DNA of 64,000 nt from Lactobacillus sp. S2-2 (GCF_021698855.1 NZ_WWFA01000003.1:1-64000); one strand, 5' to 3'; counted from the first letter of the stretch, positions 44,956-53,430 are shown. The notes: generated by a model from the letters alone, not told the origin. Numbers and translations: made by a program.

Positions 44956-44990
44956 AAAAAAAGATCATCATATTAATGATGATCTTTTTT
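44956..44990. terminator. Bidirectional terminator
   Basis: AAAAAGATCATCAT / ATGATGATCTTTTT with loop TATTA-like; convergent genes. Confidence 0.92.
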
Positions 44991-44991
44991 C

Positions 44992-46941
44992 TTATTCAGC
45001 ACTCAAACTAACAACTGGATCAACTTTTGCAGCTTTACCAGATGGTGCAAGAGCAGCTAATAGACAAATTACAACTGAAACTACAATTCCAAAGATTGCA
45101 TTACCTGGGCTAACTTGCATGATTGAATATCCAATTCCACTAGTGGATAAATTATTCACTCCTGCTTGTAGTAGATAGGAAATAATTACTGAAAAAACAG
45201 ATGAGAAGAAGCCAAGGAAGATTGCTTCAGAAATAAATAACCAACGAATATTACGACGGCTAAATCCTAATGCACGTAAAATTCCAATTTCTTTAGTTCT
45301 TTCAGCAACACTAATGTAAAGAACTACGATAATCATAATTGCAGAAACTAGTAATGAAATTCCGGCAATTGCAGCTAGTACATAAACAGCTAAATTAATA
45401 TAAGTATTTAAAGTTTCAATAATTGAACCAGCACCAGCTAATTGATAACGAGCTTTACCATTACTATCTTTCATAGCTTTAATTTTATCTTGAGCAGGTT
45501 GAACATTTTTAACGCCACCTTGAACTTTGGCAGATAAAACATTGGCATTAAATGGAAGATTTCCAGCTTTAAACATTTCTTTCATTCCATCATAAGTTGG
45601 GTATGCAGCTGGATTAGAATCGTTAGTTACACCACTAACTTTGAATTTTTTCTTCAATAGATGTGGTTGCTTTTTACTATCAATAACATTCATAAATAAT
45701 GTAACTTTCTTTCCAGCTACATCATAAGGATGTTTTTTATTAAATTTTTGTGCAGTTGATTTATTGATAATGATTTCATTATCACCTTTTGGTGTAGTTC
45801 CTCGTTTAATGTTTTTAGTTAAAACCGCACCATCATAATAAGATTGAACATATTGAACAGTCGCATTTTTACCTTTTGATTGAACTTGTCCACCAACTTG
45901 GTATGAACCTTTTTCAACTTTTTGAACATTATTTACTTTCTTAATTCGATTGACATCAGAATCATTTAAAGCAATTTTATTCGGATTAGGTTGTTCATCA
46001 TCTGTATTCACTTTTTTAGAAATTTGAACGGCTGAAGGATTAATCTGTGAATAAATTTCATGATTAATATATCCTTTAACCCCATTACCTAGTCCAAGCA
46101 TAAAGATTACTGAGAAAATCCCAATTGCAGCACCAAACATAATTAATAAATTACGTTTTAAGTTATATGAGAAATGACGAAATGCCATTTTAATTACTGA
46201 ACTCATTTTTGCAGTACGAGATTTAATTGACTTTTCTTTATTAGGAAGTGGAAAAGCTTCTTTTAGATGTGTATCCTTATCAATTTTTCCATCAGCTAAA
46301 TGAACAACTCGAGTTCCATAGTCAGCTACAACTTGAGAATGAGTTACAGCAATTACTAATTTACCGTCTTCAGCAATTTCATTCATTAACTTTAAGATAT
46401 CATCAGTATTTTGCGCATCTAATGCCCCAGTTGGTTCATCAGCAATAATGATATCAGGATCAGAAGCCAACGCACGTGCAATTGATACACGCTGTTTTTG
46501 TCCACCTGATAGTTGATTAGGATATTTCTTTAAATGATCGCCTAATCCAACTTTTTGAAGTAATTCTCTTGCTCTTTCATCTTGTTCCTTATGACTTAAT
46601 TTGGTCATTTCTAATGAAACTTTAACATTATCAAGAATTGATAAATGACTTACCAAATTAAAACTTTGGAAAATAAAACCAATTGTATTACGACGATATT
46701 CATCTAATTGTTTATTACTATCTAATTTTAATGAATTACCATTTAAAATTACATCACCATCATATTTACTATCTAATCCAGCAATAATATTCATTAAAGT
46801 GGTCTTACCACCACCTGATTCACCTAAAATTGAAACAAATTCTCCTCGCTCAAACTGCGAATCAATTCCTTTTAAAACTTTGAATTCTTGTTTATCAACA
46901 TGATAGGACTTATGAATATCTTTTAATTCTAAATATGCCAT
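44992..46941 (-). CDS. MacB-like ABC transporter, ATPase fused to FtsX-type permease
   Basis: 649 residues. ATPase domain 1-230: Walker A GESGGGKTT (40-48), signature LSGGQ (144-148), Walker B IIIADEPT (about 164-171). Permease domain: helix at about 265-288, large outside MacB-PCD domain (about 290-510), and three helices (about 520-645). Family members export peptides, bacteriocins or antibiotics, or act in envelope stress. No partner or two-component system is adjacent. A 22-base near-perfect inverted repeat at 46969-46990 overlaps its -10 region. Confidence 0.94.
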   Translation of the reverse strand: MAYLELKDIHKSYHVDKQEFKVLKGIDSQFERGEFVSILGESGGGKTTLMNIIAGLDSKYDGDVILNGNSLKLDSNKQLDEYRRNTIGFIFQSFNLVSHLSILDNVKVSLEMTKLSHKEQDERARELLQKVGLGDHLKKYPNQLSGGQKQRVSIARALASDPDIIIADEPTGALDAQNTDDILKLMNEIAEDGKLVIAVTHSQVVADYGTRVVHLADGKIDKDTHLKEAFPLPNKEKSIKSRTAKMSSVIKMAFRHFSYNLKRNLLIMFGAAIGIFSVIFMLGLGNGVKGYINHEIYSQINPSAVQISKKVNTDDEQPNPNKIALNDSDVNRIKKVNNVQKVEKGSYQVGGQVQSKGKNATVQYVQSYYDGAVLTKNIKRGTTPKGDNEIIINKSTAQKFNKKHPYDVAGKKVTLFMNVIDSKKQPHLLKKKFKVSGVTNDSNPAAYPTYDGMKEMFKAGNLPFNANVLSAKVQGGVKNVQPAQDKIKAMKDSNGKARYQLAGAGSIIETLNTYINLAVYVLAAIAGISLLVSAIMIIVVLYISVAERTKEIGILRALGFSRRNIRWLFISEAIFLGFFSSVFSVIISYLLQAGVNNLSTSGIGYSIMQVSPGNAIFGIVVSVVICLLAALAPSGKAAKVDPVVSLSAE

Positions 46942-46968
46942 TATGTATTTTCCCCTTTTAGTTTAATT

Positions 46969-46990
46969 ATTGTGGTAATTTTACAACAAT
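46969..46990. promoter_or_regulatory. Inverted repeat at the ABC transporter promoter
   Basis: ATTGTGGTAA - TT - TTACAACAAT, a 22-base inverted repeat with one mismatched pair, covers a minus-strand extended -10 (TGTAAAAT). Candidate operator for an unlinked regulator. Confidence 0.45.
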
Positions 46991-47045
46991 TATCTCAAAA
47001 AACCTATTAATTATTTCTATTTTAAGGAAAAATAAATAAAAAACT

Positions 47046-47084
47046 TTGTGAAAAATAGCACTTACTTTGTGTTAGTTATCACAT
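47046..47084 (+). promoter_or_regulatory. Two Rex-like operator sites upstream of the mannitol dehydrogenase gene
   Basis: The Rex consensus is TTGTGAANNNNTTCACAA. Site 1 (47046-47063) is TTGTGAAAAATAGCACTT, a complete left half and partial right half. Site 2 (47067-47084) is TTGTGTTAGTTATCACAT, with TTGTG and CACA in register. Starts are 21 bases apart, two helical turns. They lie about 100 bases before the best promoter. In lactic acid bacteria Rex senses NADH/NAD and controls fermentation genes, which fits an NADH-consuming enzyme. Confidence 0.55.
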
Positions 47085-47186
47085 ATTATCTACGTTAAAC
47101 AACGAGCTTAAAGGGGCTAATGCATTTTTTCACAATCTATCTTTTTGTGCAAAATAAAAGCCCTCAAAAAACTTGTCAAAAAAGGC

Positions 47187-47215
47187 TTGTAATCCTTCTA
47201 CAAACGTTTTATATT
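47187..47215 (+). promoter_or_regulatory. Candidate promoter of the mannitol dehydrogenase operon
   Basis: TTGTAA (47187-47192), 17-base spacer, TATATT (47210-47215). It would give a leader of more than 300 bases. Confidence 0.55.
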
Positions 47216-47226
47216 ATTAGTTGTAC

Positions 47227-47353
47227 GCGGGAGATTTAAAGTTTTAGATTACTAATTACTTTTTCAAAAATGATTCTGCTTTTTATTTAAAAAAGTATGT
47301 GCATTTTATAACTAAGTTATTTTTGAAAATCTAATTGCTTTAAATTTTCACGC
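47227..47353 (+). ncRNA. Long structured 5' leader of the mannitol dehydrogenase operon
   Basis: Far-apart complementary arms predict one 127-base extended hairpin: ATTTAAAG (47234-47241) with CTTTAAAT (47338-47345), TTAGATT (47244-47250) with AATCTAA (47328-47334), and TTTTCAAAAAT (47261-47271) with ATTTTTGAAAA (47319-47329, sharing two bases), plus GCG/CGC at the base. The rest of the 46942-47544 gap holds the ABC promoter, the Rex-like sites and a second small hairpin-forming stretch (GAGGAGATTCCTCTC near 47411). No known riboswitch was recognised and no open reading frame is convincing. Confidence 0.6.
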
Positions 47354-47544
47354 ACAGTTGGTTACATAATCAACATTCTAATACTGTAATGGTATTCAAA
47401 AAAGGCGTTTGAGGAGATTCCTCTCACGGTCTTTAGAAGATATTTTCATAAGACTACATCACAATTACTTCCCCCAAAAAGATGTTAGTTTAAAAAATTT
47501 ATAATTTTAGAAAAGTAACTTAGTTACTTGAAAGGATGTTAATT

Positions 47545-48564
47545 ATGTCAAAAATGAACGCTTTAGTTATGACAGATACTAAGAAATTAGAAATGCAACA
47601 AATCGACATGCCAGAAGTAAAAGATGATGAAGTTTTAATCAAAACTGCTTACGCTGGTATTTGTGGTACTGATGACGCATTATACAATGGTCTTCCAGGT
47701 TCAGCACCAGCTGTTCCTCCAATCGTTTTAGGTCACGAAAACTCAGGTGTTGTTCAAGCTGTTGGTAAGAACGTTAAAAGTCTTAAAGCTGGCGACCGTG
47801 TAACTGTTGATCCTAACAAATACTGTAACAAATGTTACTACTGTCACATCGGTAAATTCGAATTATGTGAAAACTTAGAAGCTGTTGGTGTTACTAGAAA
47901 TGGTGGTTTAGAAGACTATTTCACTGCTAACGAACAAGTTGTTTACAAATTACCAGATGAAATTTCATTATTAACTGCATGTTCAATCGAACCAATCTCA
48001 TGTGCTGTTCATACTATGAAAATCATGGAACAAGTTAGCCCTTACCAAAAAGCATTAGTTATCGGTGATGGTTACATGGGTAAAATCTTTGCACAAATGC
48101 TAAGAGCTTACGGTATCCAAAGAGTTGATATGACTGGTAGACATGACGAAAACTTAGCTAAAGAAAAAGAAGCTTTAAACTTAGATAACGTTATTAACAC
48201 TACTAAAGAAGAAATCAAAGATAACTACGATGTAGTAATCGAATGTGTTGGTATGCCTGAAACACAAGAAATGGCTGTTGAACACACTAACCGTGGTGCA
48301 CAAGTATTTATGTTCGGTGTTGGTGCTCCAGACCAAACTTTCTCAATCAACACTTACGAAATCTTCAACAAACAATTAACTATCAAAGGTTCAATGATTA
48401 ACCCAGTTGCATTTGAAGACTCAATGGCATTATTAGCTTCACACGCAGTTGACGTAGAACCATTCATCGAAAACATCATCTCAATTGATGAAGTTGAAGG
48501 TGTATTAAGCGGCGAAAACAAGAAAAAAGGTAAAACTGTAGTTAAAGTTGACCAAAGCCTTTAA
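47545..48564 (+). CDS. mdh: Mannitol 2-dehydrogenase (zinc-dependent, NADH)
   Basis: Reduces fructose to mannitol with NADH, the electron sink of heterofermentative bacteria. 339 residues from ATG 47545 (AAAGGA 8 bases upstream). Zinc-dependent medium-chain dehydrogenase: catalytic zinc ligands C40, H64, E65; structural zinc cysteines C94, C97, C100, C108; nucleotide fold VIGDGYMG near 170. Stretches such as YAGICGTDDALYNGLPGSA, PPIVLGHENSGVV and CENLEAVGVTRNGG closely follow the Leuconostoc enzyme. Strong bias to C-ending codons (AAC, TTC, ATC, GAC) marks it as highly expressed. First gene of an operon with a YczE-like membrane protein. Confidence 0.92.
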   Translation: MSKMNALVMTDTKKLEMQQIDMPEVKDDEVLIKTAYAGICGTDDALYNGLPGSAPAVPPIVLGHENSGVVQAVGKNVKSLKAGDRVTVDPNKYCNKCYYCHIGKFELCENLEAVGVTRNGGLEDYFTANEQVVYKLPDEISLLTACSIEPISCAVHTMKIMEQVSPYQKALVIGDGYMGKIFAQMLRAYGIQRVDMTGRHDENLAKEKEALNLDNVINTTKEEIKDNYDVVIECVGMPETQEMAVEHTNRGAQVFMFGVGAPDQTFSINTYEIFNKQLTIKGSMINPVAFEDSMALLASHAVDVEPFIENIISIDEVEGVLSGENKKKGKTVVKVDQSL

Positions 48565-48605
48565 TTCTTAAAACTATAATTTAACTAAAAAAGCGGAGGC
48601 AAATT

Positions 48606-49448
48606 ATGGCTGATACAAACGTTAGAGTCAATTCAAAAAGAACCATTTCCATGTCTCAATCAATCATGTATTTCGTGATTTCATTGATCATTAACTCAGC
48701 TGGTAATGTTCTAACACTAGTAACTAGTGCTCATATCTTCCCCTCATACTTAGGGGCTGCATATTGGAGTGCTGCGGAAGTAAACCTTGGAAATGCATTC
48801 CATTGGAATCTATTTTGGGCATTTCTAATTATGGGTATTGCAACAATGCTCTTAAACGCCCTTTTGGTTGGAAAACTTGAATGGGGTCGTATGATTGGTA
48901 ACCTATTATTCATGGTTCCATTCTCATTTCTAATTCAAATCTTTGGTGATTTCTTTAACGGAAAATATTCATTTTTCGCTGGATTACCAGATGCACACGG
49001 TGCTGGTATGATTACCCTATACATCTTGCTTAACTTCTTAGGTGTTGCATTAATTGCAACTGCAATCTCAATTTACCAACGTGTAAACTTAGTATTGCAC
49101 CCTGCTGATGATCTTATGCAAATTCTTCGTTTCAAATATTTCAAAGGATCAGCTGGTAAAGCGATGTGGGCATCATATATTCCACCTACAATTATGGCAA
49201 TCGTTGCTTTCCTTATTACTAGAAAATTTGAAAACTTTGGTATTGGTACATTATTTGCCTTCTTATTCCAAGGTGGTATTACTGGAATCGCAGATAAATT
49301 TGTCTTTAAGAAATTAAAACATCAAGCTATTGATGTTGGTGAACCAGTTAATGCTGGCGGAGACGTTGACTTAAATGGTAAATCTGAAGTTGAAGCTGAA
49401 ATCGATGTTGCTGCAGCAAAAGCAAAAAAAGAAGCTGAACACAAATAG
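48606..49448 (+). CDS. YczE/YitT-type membrane protein in the mannitol operon
   Basis: 280 residues, about five to six hydrophobic helices (25-235) and a Lys/Glu/Ala-rich cytoplasmic tail (about 240-280). The HPADDLMQILRFKYFKGSAG block is typical of the YczE/YyaS/YitT group. It follows mdh by 41 bases with GCGGAGG before ATG and no terminator between, so it shares the Rex-like control. Partner function, perhaps transport of fructose or mannitol, is inference only. Codon bias resembles mdh, suggesting strong expression. Confidence 0.8.
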   Translation: MADTNVRVNSKRTISMSQSIMYFVISLIINSAGNVLTLVTSAHIFPSYLGAAYWSAAEVNLGNAFHWNLFWAFLIMGIATMLLNALLVGKLEWGRMIGNLLFMVPFSFLIQIFGDFFNGKYSFFAGLPDAHGAGMITLYILLNFLGVALIATAISIYQRVNLVLHPADDLMQILRFKYFKGSAGKAMWASYIPPTIMAIVAFLITRKFENFGIGTLFAFLFQGGITGIADKFVFKKLKHQAIDVGEPVNAGGDVDLNGKSEVEAEIDVAAAKAKKEAEHK

Positions 49449-49450
49449 TT

Positions 49451-49481
49451 AAAAAAGAAGCAGAGAATGCTTCTTTTTTTT
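49451..49481 (+). terminator. Terminator of the mannitol operon
   Basis: AAAAAAGAAGCA / TGCTTCTTTTTT with loop GAGAA. Confidence 0.92.
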
Positions 49482-49561
49482 GAGCTTTTTTTAGTATAAT
49501 AACTTTTATAATGCTATATTAATATAGTAATTACATAAATAATAAATGGAGGTTCTCTATT

Positions 49562-50086
49562 ATGTACGATTCAAATAGAAATAGTTTTAAACCATTAATG
49601 TTAATTCTTGGTATCTTATCAATCATTTTAGGAATTATCATTCCAAAAAACTTTGGTGCGTCATTAACCATGATTTCATTTATCCTTGGTGCTTTCATCT
49701 TAGTTGAAGGTTTCATTAAGCTTAGTGAACGAAGTGTTATTAAAAATCTAGGATTTGGTTCTGGTTGGTTAACTTTCAGTGCCGTAATTGATATTATTTT
49801 CGGAGTATTTTGTTTTATTACTCCTGAATTAGGTGTTACTTACGTTTGGATTATGTTCTCAATTTCATTTATTGTTGATTCAATCTTCGAATTGTTTGCC
49901 ACTAAGTTAATTGATCGTGATAACCAAAAAGGTTTATTCTGGTTTAACGTTATCTTAGGCGTTTTAAGTTTACTGTTAGGATTCTACCTACTATTCAGCC
50001 CAATGTTAGCCGCAAGTACCCTATTATTCATTATTTCATTCTATCTTGTATTCTTTGGAATTCTTCAAATTATCAAGTCACTATAA
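49562..50086 (+). CDS. DUF308 (HdeD-like) membrane protein
   Basis: 174 residues with six regularly spaced hydrophobic helices in three hairpin pairs (LILGILSIILGIIIP, TFSAVIDIIFGVFCFITP, VILGVLSLLLGFYLL), the repeat pattern of DUF308/HdeD proteins, which are associated with acid resistance in enterobacteria. GGAGG stands 9 bases before the ATG. Single-gene unit with its own terminator. Function in lactobacilli unknown. Confidence 0.88.
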   Translation: MYDSNRNSFKPLMLILGILSIILGIIIPKNFGASLTMISFILGAFILVEGFIKLSERSVIKNLGFGSGWLTFSAVIDIIFGVFCFITPELGVTYVWIMFSISFIVDSIFELFATKLIDRDNQKGLFWFNVILGVLSLLLGFYLLFSPMLAASTLLFIISFYLVFFGILQIIKSL

Positions 50087-50091
50087 TAAAT

Positions 50092-50123
50092 AAAAAAAGT
50101 CATTACAAAGTAATGGCTTTTTT
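50092..50123 (+). terminator. Terminator after the DUF308 gene
   Basis: AAAAAAGTCATTAC / GTAATGGCTTTTTT. Confidence 0.9.
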
Positions 50124-50194
50124 GTTTACTATAATTTATTTGAAAGATATCAATAAAAAAGGTAGGCTTAAAGTATGAGGAAGAAGGTACTTTA

Positions 50195-50515
50195 ATGACT
50201 AATATTTCTAAAACAGAATTAATTAATGTAATCAAAGCTGGTAATGATCAATTTAATAATCGATTAGTAGTTAATCGAGATGGTAAAATTTATTTATATG
50301 AAGTAGAAACTAATCATCAAGTTGATCCTGTCTTAATTGATAAGAATCTGGCCGTCATTAATTCAGAACACTTCATGCCTAATCAAGAATATGTTGGACA
50401 TGATGCTGCGAGTGATCAAAAATTTATCGATATTGAATTTTCAAGATTAAGCAAAGCATGGAAAAAATACTTAATTTCAAAGACATTACAATATACTTCT
50501 GATCATAATTATTAA
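50195..50515 (+). CDS. Small hypothetical protein
   Basis: 106 residues, soluble, no signal or membrane segment. N-terminal helix, a strand pair around RLVVNRDGKIYLYEVE, and a helical C-terminus ending in KAWKKYLISKTLQYTSDHNY. Not recognised. GAGGAAGAAGG precedes the ATG. Codon use is like the neighbours. Confidence 0.65.
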   Translation: MTNISKTELINVIKAGNDQFNNRLVVNRDGKIYLYEVETNHQVDPVLIDKNLAVINSEHFMPNQEYVGHDAASDQKFIDIEFSRLSKAWKKYLISKTLQYTSDHNY

Positions 50516-50522
50516 ATTATAA

Positions 50523-50552
50523 TTGACAAATTATTACTTTTTATGATTAAAT
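50523..50552 (+). promoter_or_regulatory. Promoter of the cystine-transporter leader
   Basis: TTGACA (50523-50528), 18-base spacer with an extended -10 TG, then TTAAAT (50547-50552). Confidence 0.6.
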
Positions 50553-50584
50553 CAAAATAATAATAAAAAAGGAATGGCATAATA

Positions 50585-50644
50585 ATGACTAAATTAAACT
50601 TTAAAATTCAATTAGCTTGTTGCTGTACTTGTTACATGCTGTAG
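50585..50644 (+). CDS. Cysteine-rich leader peptide (attenuator uORF)
   Basis: A 19-codon reading frame (ATG 50585, TAG 50642-50644) with AAGGA 11 bases upstream. Codons 12-16 are TGT-TGC-TGT-ACT-TGT, giving CCCTC before the end YML. Four cysteines in five residues are far above the genome's rare Cys use. It precedes three hairpins and a terminator before a cystine importer. By analogy with the Trp and His leader peptides and with polycysteine uORFs known in mycobacteria, ribosome pausing here would report Cys-tRNA supply. Too short for most gene callers. Confidence 0.8.
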   Translation: MTKLNFKIQLACCCTCYML

Positions 50645-50654
50645 TGATTCGTTA

Positions 50655-50823
50655 TTAGATACGGACGCTACAAAGTCTGTATCTAAGTAGAGTTTATTTT
50701 AGTTACTCAACTAGATACACAATTTTTAATTGATCTAGTTGAGTTATAATCACTTAATTTATAACCATTTTTAAGACCGCATTATGGCCAACTAGACAAA
50801 TTTCGTTTAGTTGGTCTTTTTTT
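50655..50823 (+). promoter_or_regulatory. Cysteine attenuator: alternative hairpins and terminator
   Basis: Arms: 1 = 50655-50666, 2 = 50675-50686 (12 pairs with 1); 3 = 50705-50716, 4 = 50733-50744 (12 perfect pairs, ACTCAACTAGAT/ATCTAGTTGAGT); 5 = 50786-50797, 6 = 50805-50816 (12 pairs), followed by seven T's (terminator). Competing pairings exist: GTATCTA (2) with TAGATAC (3), plus GAGT/ACTC, and TCTAGTTG (4) with CAACTAGA (5). The ladder 1:2-3:4-5:6 against 2:3-4:5 is the layout of an attenuator. An extra TGTAGTG (50640-50646) / CGCTACA (50666-50672) pairing could let a stalled ribosome favour 2:3. Confidence 0.8.
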
Positions 50824-50901
50824 ATCTGAATTTAGAGGTTATCTTATGTGTACATATTCAAGTAAGTAAAATAGTTTAATAAAATCAAAGGAGAATTTTT
50901 T

Positions 50902-52272
50902 ATGGATAATATATATATTTTAATTTTAATCGTCCTTGCGGCGATCATACTAGCTGGCATCGGTTGGTTACAAAAAAGGCAAATTAAATTTAATCGATTA
51001 GTTTTATTAGGCCTAGTTATTGGTCTAATTTTTGGCGGAATCTTACAATGGATCTTTGGCGCCAACAGTAATGTAGTTTTTAAAACAACTGACTGGCTAT
51101 CCATTGTTGGTCAAGGATACATCACTTTACTTCAAATGTTAGTAATTCCATTAATTATAATTTCACTAATTAGTGCTTTTACAAAACTTGAATCAACTAA
51201 AAATTTTGGTAAAATAACTAGAAATGTTTTAACCGTTTTATTATCAACAACCGCAGTTGCTGCTTTAATTGGAATTGGTAGTGTTATTTTATTCAAATTA
51301 CAAGGAGCATCATTTGCGCATAGTACTGCAAGTTCTGATACATTACAAATTCTTCAACAAAAGCAAGATACTTTATCAGAGTTATCAATTCCACAAAAAA
51401 TTGTCAGTGTTCTACCACAAAATATTTTTGCTGATTTAGCAGGTACTCGTTCAACTAGTACTATCTCAGTGGTTATTTTTTCACTATTAGTTGGCTTTTC
51501 ATTTATTTGGTTAAAAAGAAATAATCCAAAAGCCGCAGAAACATTCGCCAATGGAACTAATTCCTTAGATGCCATTATTAGCCGTCTTGTTAAAATAATT
51601 ATCGCTCTAACTCCATATGGTATCTTTGCATTAATGACCAAGACGGTTGCAATTAATAGCCTTAAAACAATTGAGAGTCTCGGGGTATTCATTATTGCTG
51701 GCTACTTTGCTTTAATTCTTGTTTTAATTGTCCATACATTAATTTTAATTAGATATCGAGTTAATCCAATTAATTATTATAAAAAAGTTGCTACAACCTT
51801 AATTTTTGCGTTCACTTCTAGAAGTAGTGCTGGATCATTACCAATGAACGTTGAAGCACAAACTAATAAGTTAGGTATTAATCGTGCTATTGCAGATTTT
51901 TCCGCTAGTTTTGGTCTAAGTATTGGTCAAAATGGTTGTGCTGGTGTTTATCCTGCCATGGTTGCTTCAATTACAGCAGCTGCTAATGGTGTTGATATTA
52001 CTTCATTCAAATTTATTATTTCACTAGTAATAATTGTAACTATTTCATCTTTTGGAGTTGCAGGATCTGGTGGTGGTGCTACATTTGCCACCTTGATTGT
52101 ACTTGGAACTTTAAATCTTCCAGTTGGAGTTATGGCAATTATTCTAGCAATTGATCCAATTATTGATATGGGACGCACTTTAGTTAACGTTAATGATAGT
52201 ATCATTGCTGGATTAGTAACTGCTAAAAGAACTAATATGATTGATGAAGAAACTTTAGCTAAAACTGAATAA
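50902..52272 (+). CDS. tcyP: L-cystine:cation symporter (TcyP-like, DAACS family)
   Basis: 456 residues with about nine to ten helices. DAACS marks: TRSSAGSLPMNVEA-type FTSRSSAGSLP (about 307-317), GCAGVYPAM (about 345-353), hairpin serines in VAGSGGGATFAT (about 385-396), and DPIIDMGRTLVNV-like DMGRTLVNVNDS (about 418-429). The Ser/Gly-rich signature and length fit TcyP/YhcL cystine importers better than glutamate carriers. Imported cystine feeds the cysteine pool, so the Cys-rich leader upstream gives a coherent feedback. AAAGGAG precedes the ATG. Confidence 0.87.
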   Translation: MDNIYILILIVLAAIILAGIGWLQKRQIKFNRLVLLGLVIGLIFGGILQWIFGANSNVVFKTTDWLSIVGQGYITLLQMLVIPLIIISLISAFTKLESTKNFGKITRNVLTVLLSTTAVAALIGIGSVILFKLQGASFAHSTASSDTLQILQQKQDTLSELSIPQKIVSVLPQNIFADLAGTRSTSTISVVIFSLLVGFSFIWLKRNNPKAAETFANGTNSLDAIISRLVKIIIALTPYGIFALMTKTVAINSLKTIESLGVFIIAGYFALILVLIVHTLILIRYRVNPINYYKKVATTLIFAFTSRSSAGSLPMNVEAQTNKLGINRAIADFSASFGLSIGQNGCAGVYPAMVASITAAANGVDITSFKFIISLVIIVTISSFGVAGSGGGATFATLIVLGTLNLPVGVMAIILAIDPIIDMGRTLVNVNDSIIAGLVTAKRTNMIDEETLAKTE

Positions 52273-52276
52273 TATG

Positions 52277-52308
52277 AAAAAAGTTGATACATATGTATCA
52301 ACTTTTTT
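52277..52308. terminator. Bidirectional terminator in a 40-base perfect palindrome
   Basis: AAAAAAGTTGATACAT / ATGTATCAACTTTTTT; the palindrome extends from 52273 to 52312. Between convergent genes. Confidence 0.92.
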
Positions 52309-53362
52309 CATATACTTTTTTATAATTAAAAATAAATTGATCAATAGAGTAATTATCTTTAATATCTTTAATTGCATTATTTGAAAACTCTTTTTTAGTT
52401 TCATCTAAAAGAGAATTAAAGTTATCATTAAATTCATTTAAATCATTAAATAAAATACCGTCATTATTAATTACTTCTTTATTTCCATTAACATTACTAA
52501 CAAAACAAATTTTACCTAAAGACATTGATTCTAATAAAGATAATGGTAATCCTTCCCACTTAGAACACAGGATAAAATACTTATAATTTATTATTTGTTC
52601 TAATACTTCTTTATGTGAAAGCCATCCTGTAATCTCAATATTATTAGAATTTAACTTATTTCTATCAGGACCATCACCAATCCAAACGAATTTATAATTT
52701 GGATTACTTAAAGCAATTTTATTAAATAATTCTGGATTTTTTTGTGGAATAATTCTCCCAATTGTATAAAACGTATCTACTGTATTTATTTTATTTGTTT
52801 TAAATGTATCTAGATAATTAATATCTACACAATTATTTATAAAGATAGAATTATGACTAATTTTATTAGCATAAACAAATTCACCTTTTCCACAAGCAAT
52901 TGTCTCTGTATTTAAAATACCTAAGATTTTTTCTATAAAATAATAAATATTTCTTTTTATTTTTGGTTCATCCAGCATTAAAAATGCATATCCATGTGGA
53001 GTATAATAAAAATCTAAATTTTTATATTTTCTACTATGCATAAATTTTAAAATTCTTCCTAATGCACCTGCTTTTGATGAATTCAAATGAACAATATCAG
53101 GACTTATCATATCAATATTACTTTTAATTTCTTTATATGCTTTAAAATCTCCTAAAACACTAACTGATCTTTGAAAATTTTTAATTTCAGTTAATTTAAC
53201 TTTTTCATCAAAAATACTTTCTAAATTAGCAGGTGTTTGATCTCTGATTCCATATAAAATAGTAATATCAAAATCATTACATAAATTATCACTAAGTTAC
53301 TTTAAATAAGTTAGAACTCCACCACCAAGTGATTCAACAACATACACTATTTTTTTATTAAT
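52298..53362 (-). pseudogene. Broken family 4 glycosyltransferase
   Basis: Reconstructed protein of about 355 residues: N-terminal start KKIVYVVESLGGGVLTYL (GT4 GGG loop), MISPDIVHLNSSKAG, TPHGYAF, IGRIIPQKNP, and donor-site EGLPLSLLESMSLG near the C-terminus. Two lesions are seen. An in-frame TAA replaces a codon soon after VLTYLK (about 53299). The codon at the correct distance from AGGAG (53372-53376) is ATT (53360-53362), where an ATG is expected. The open part from 53110 to 52298 lacks the acceptor-binding N-terminus. Probably once part of a surface-polysaccharide set. Confidence 0.88.
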
Positions 53363-53430
53363 AATTAATCGCTCCTATAAAAAATTTTAACATTAATATT
53401 TTACCATATTACCAATTTTAAAATCATATA

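Noticed and set aside
47128..47150. A third Rex-like site (TTCACAA...TTTTGTG)
   Set aside because: The halves are in the wrong order and spacing for a Rex palindrome; probably chance in AT-rich DNA.
50844..52301. Minus-strand frames opposite the cystine transporter
   Set aside because: They mirror the transporter's codon pattern and have no ribosome sites.
52273..52312. 40-base perfect palindrome as a recombination or operator site
   Set aside because: A-run, stem and T-run between convergent genes are fully explained as a bidirectional terminator.
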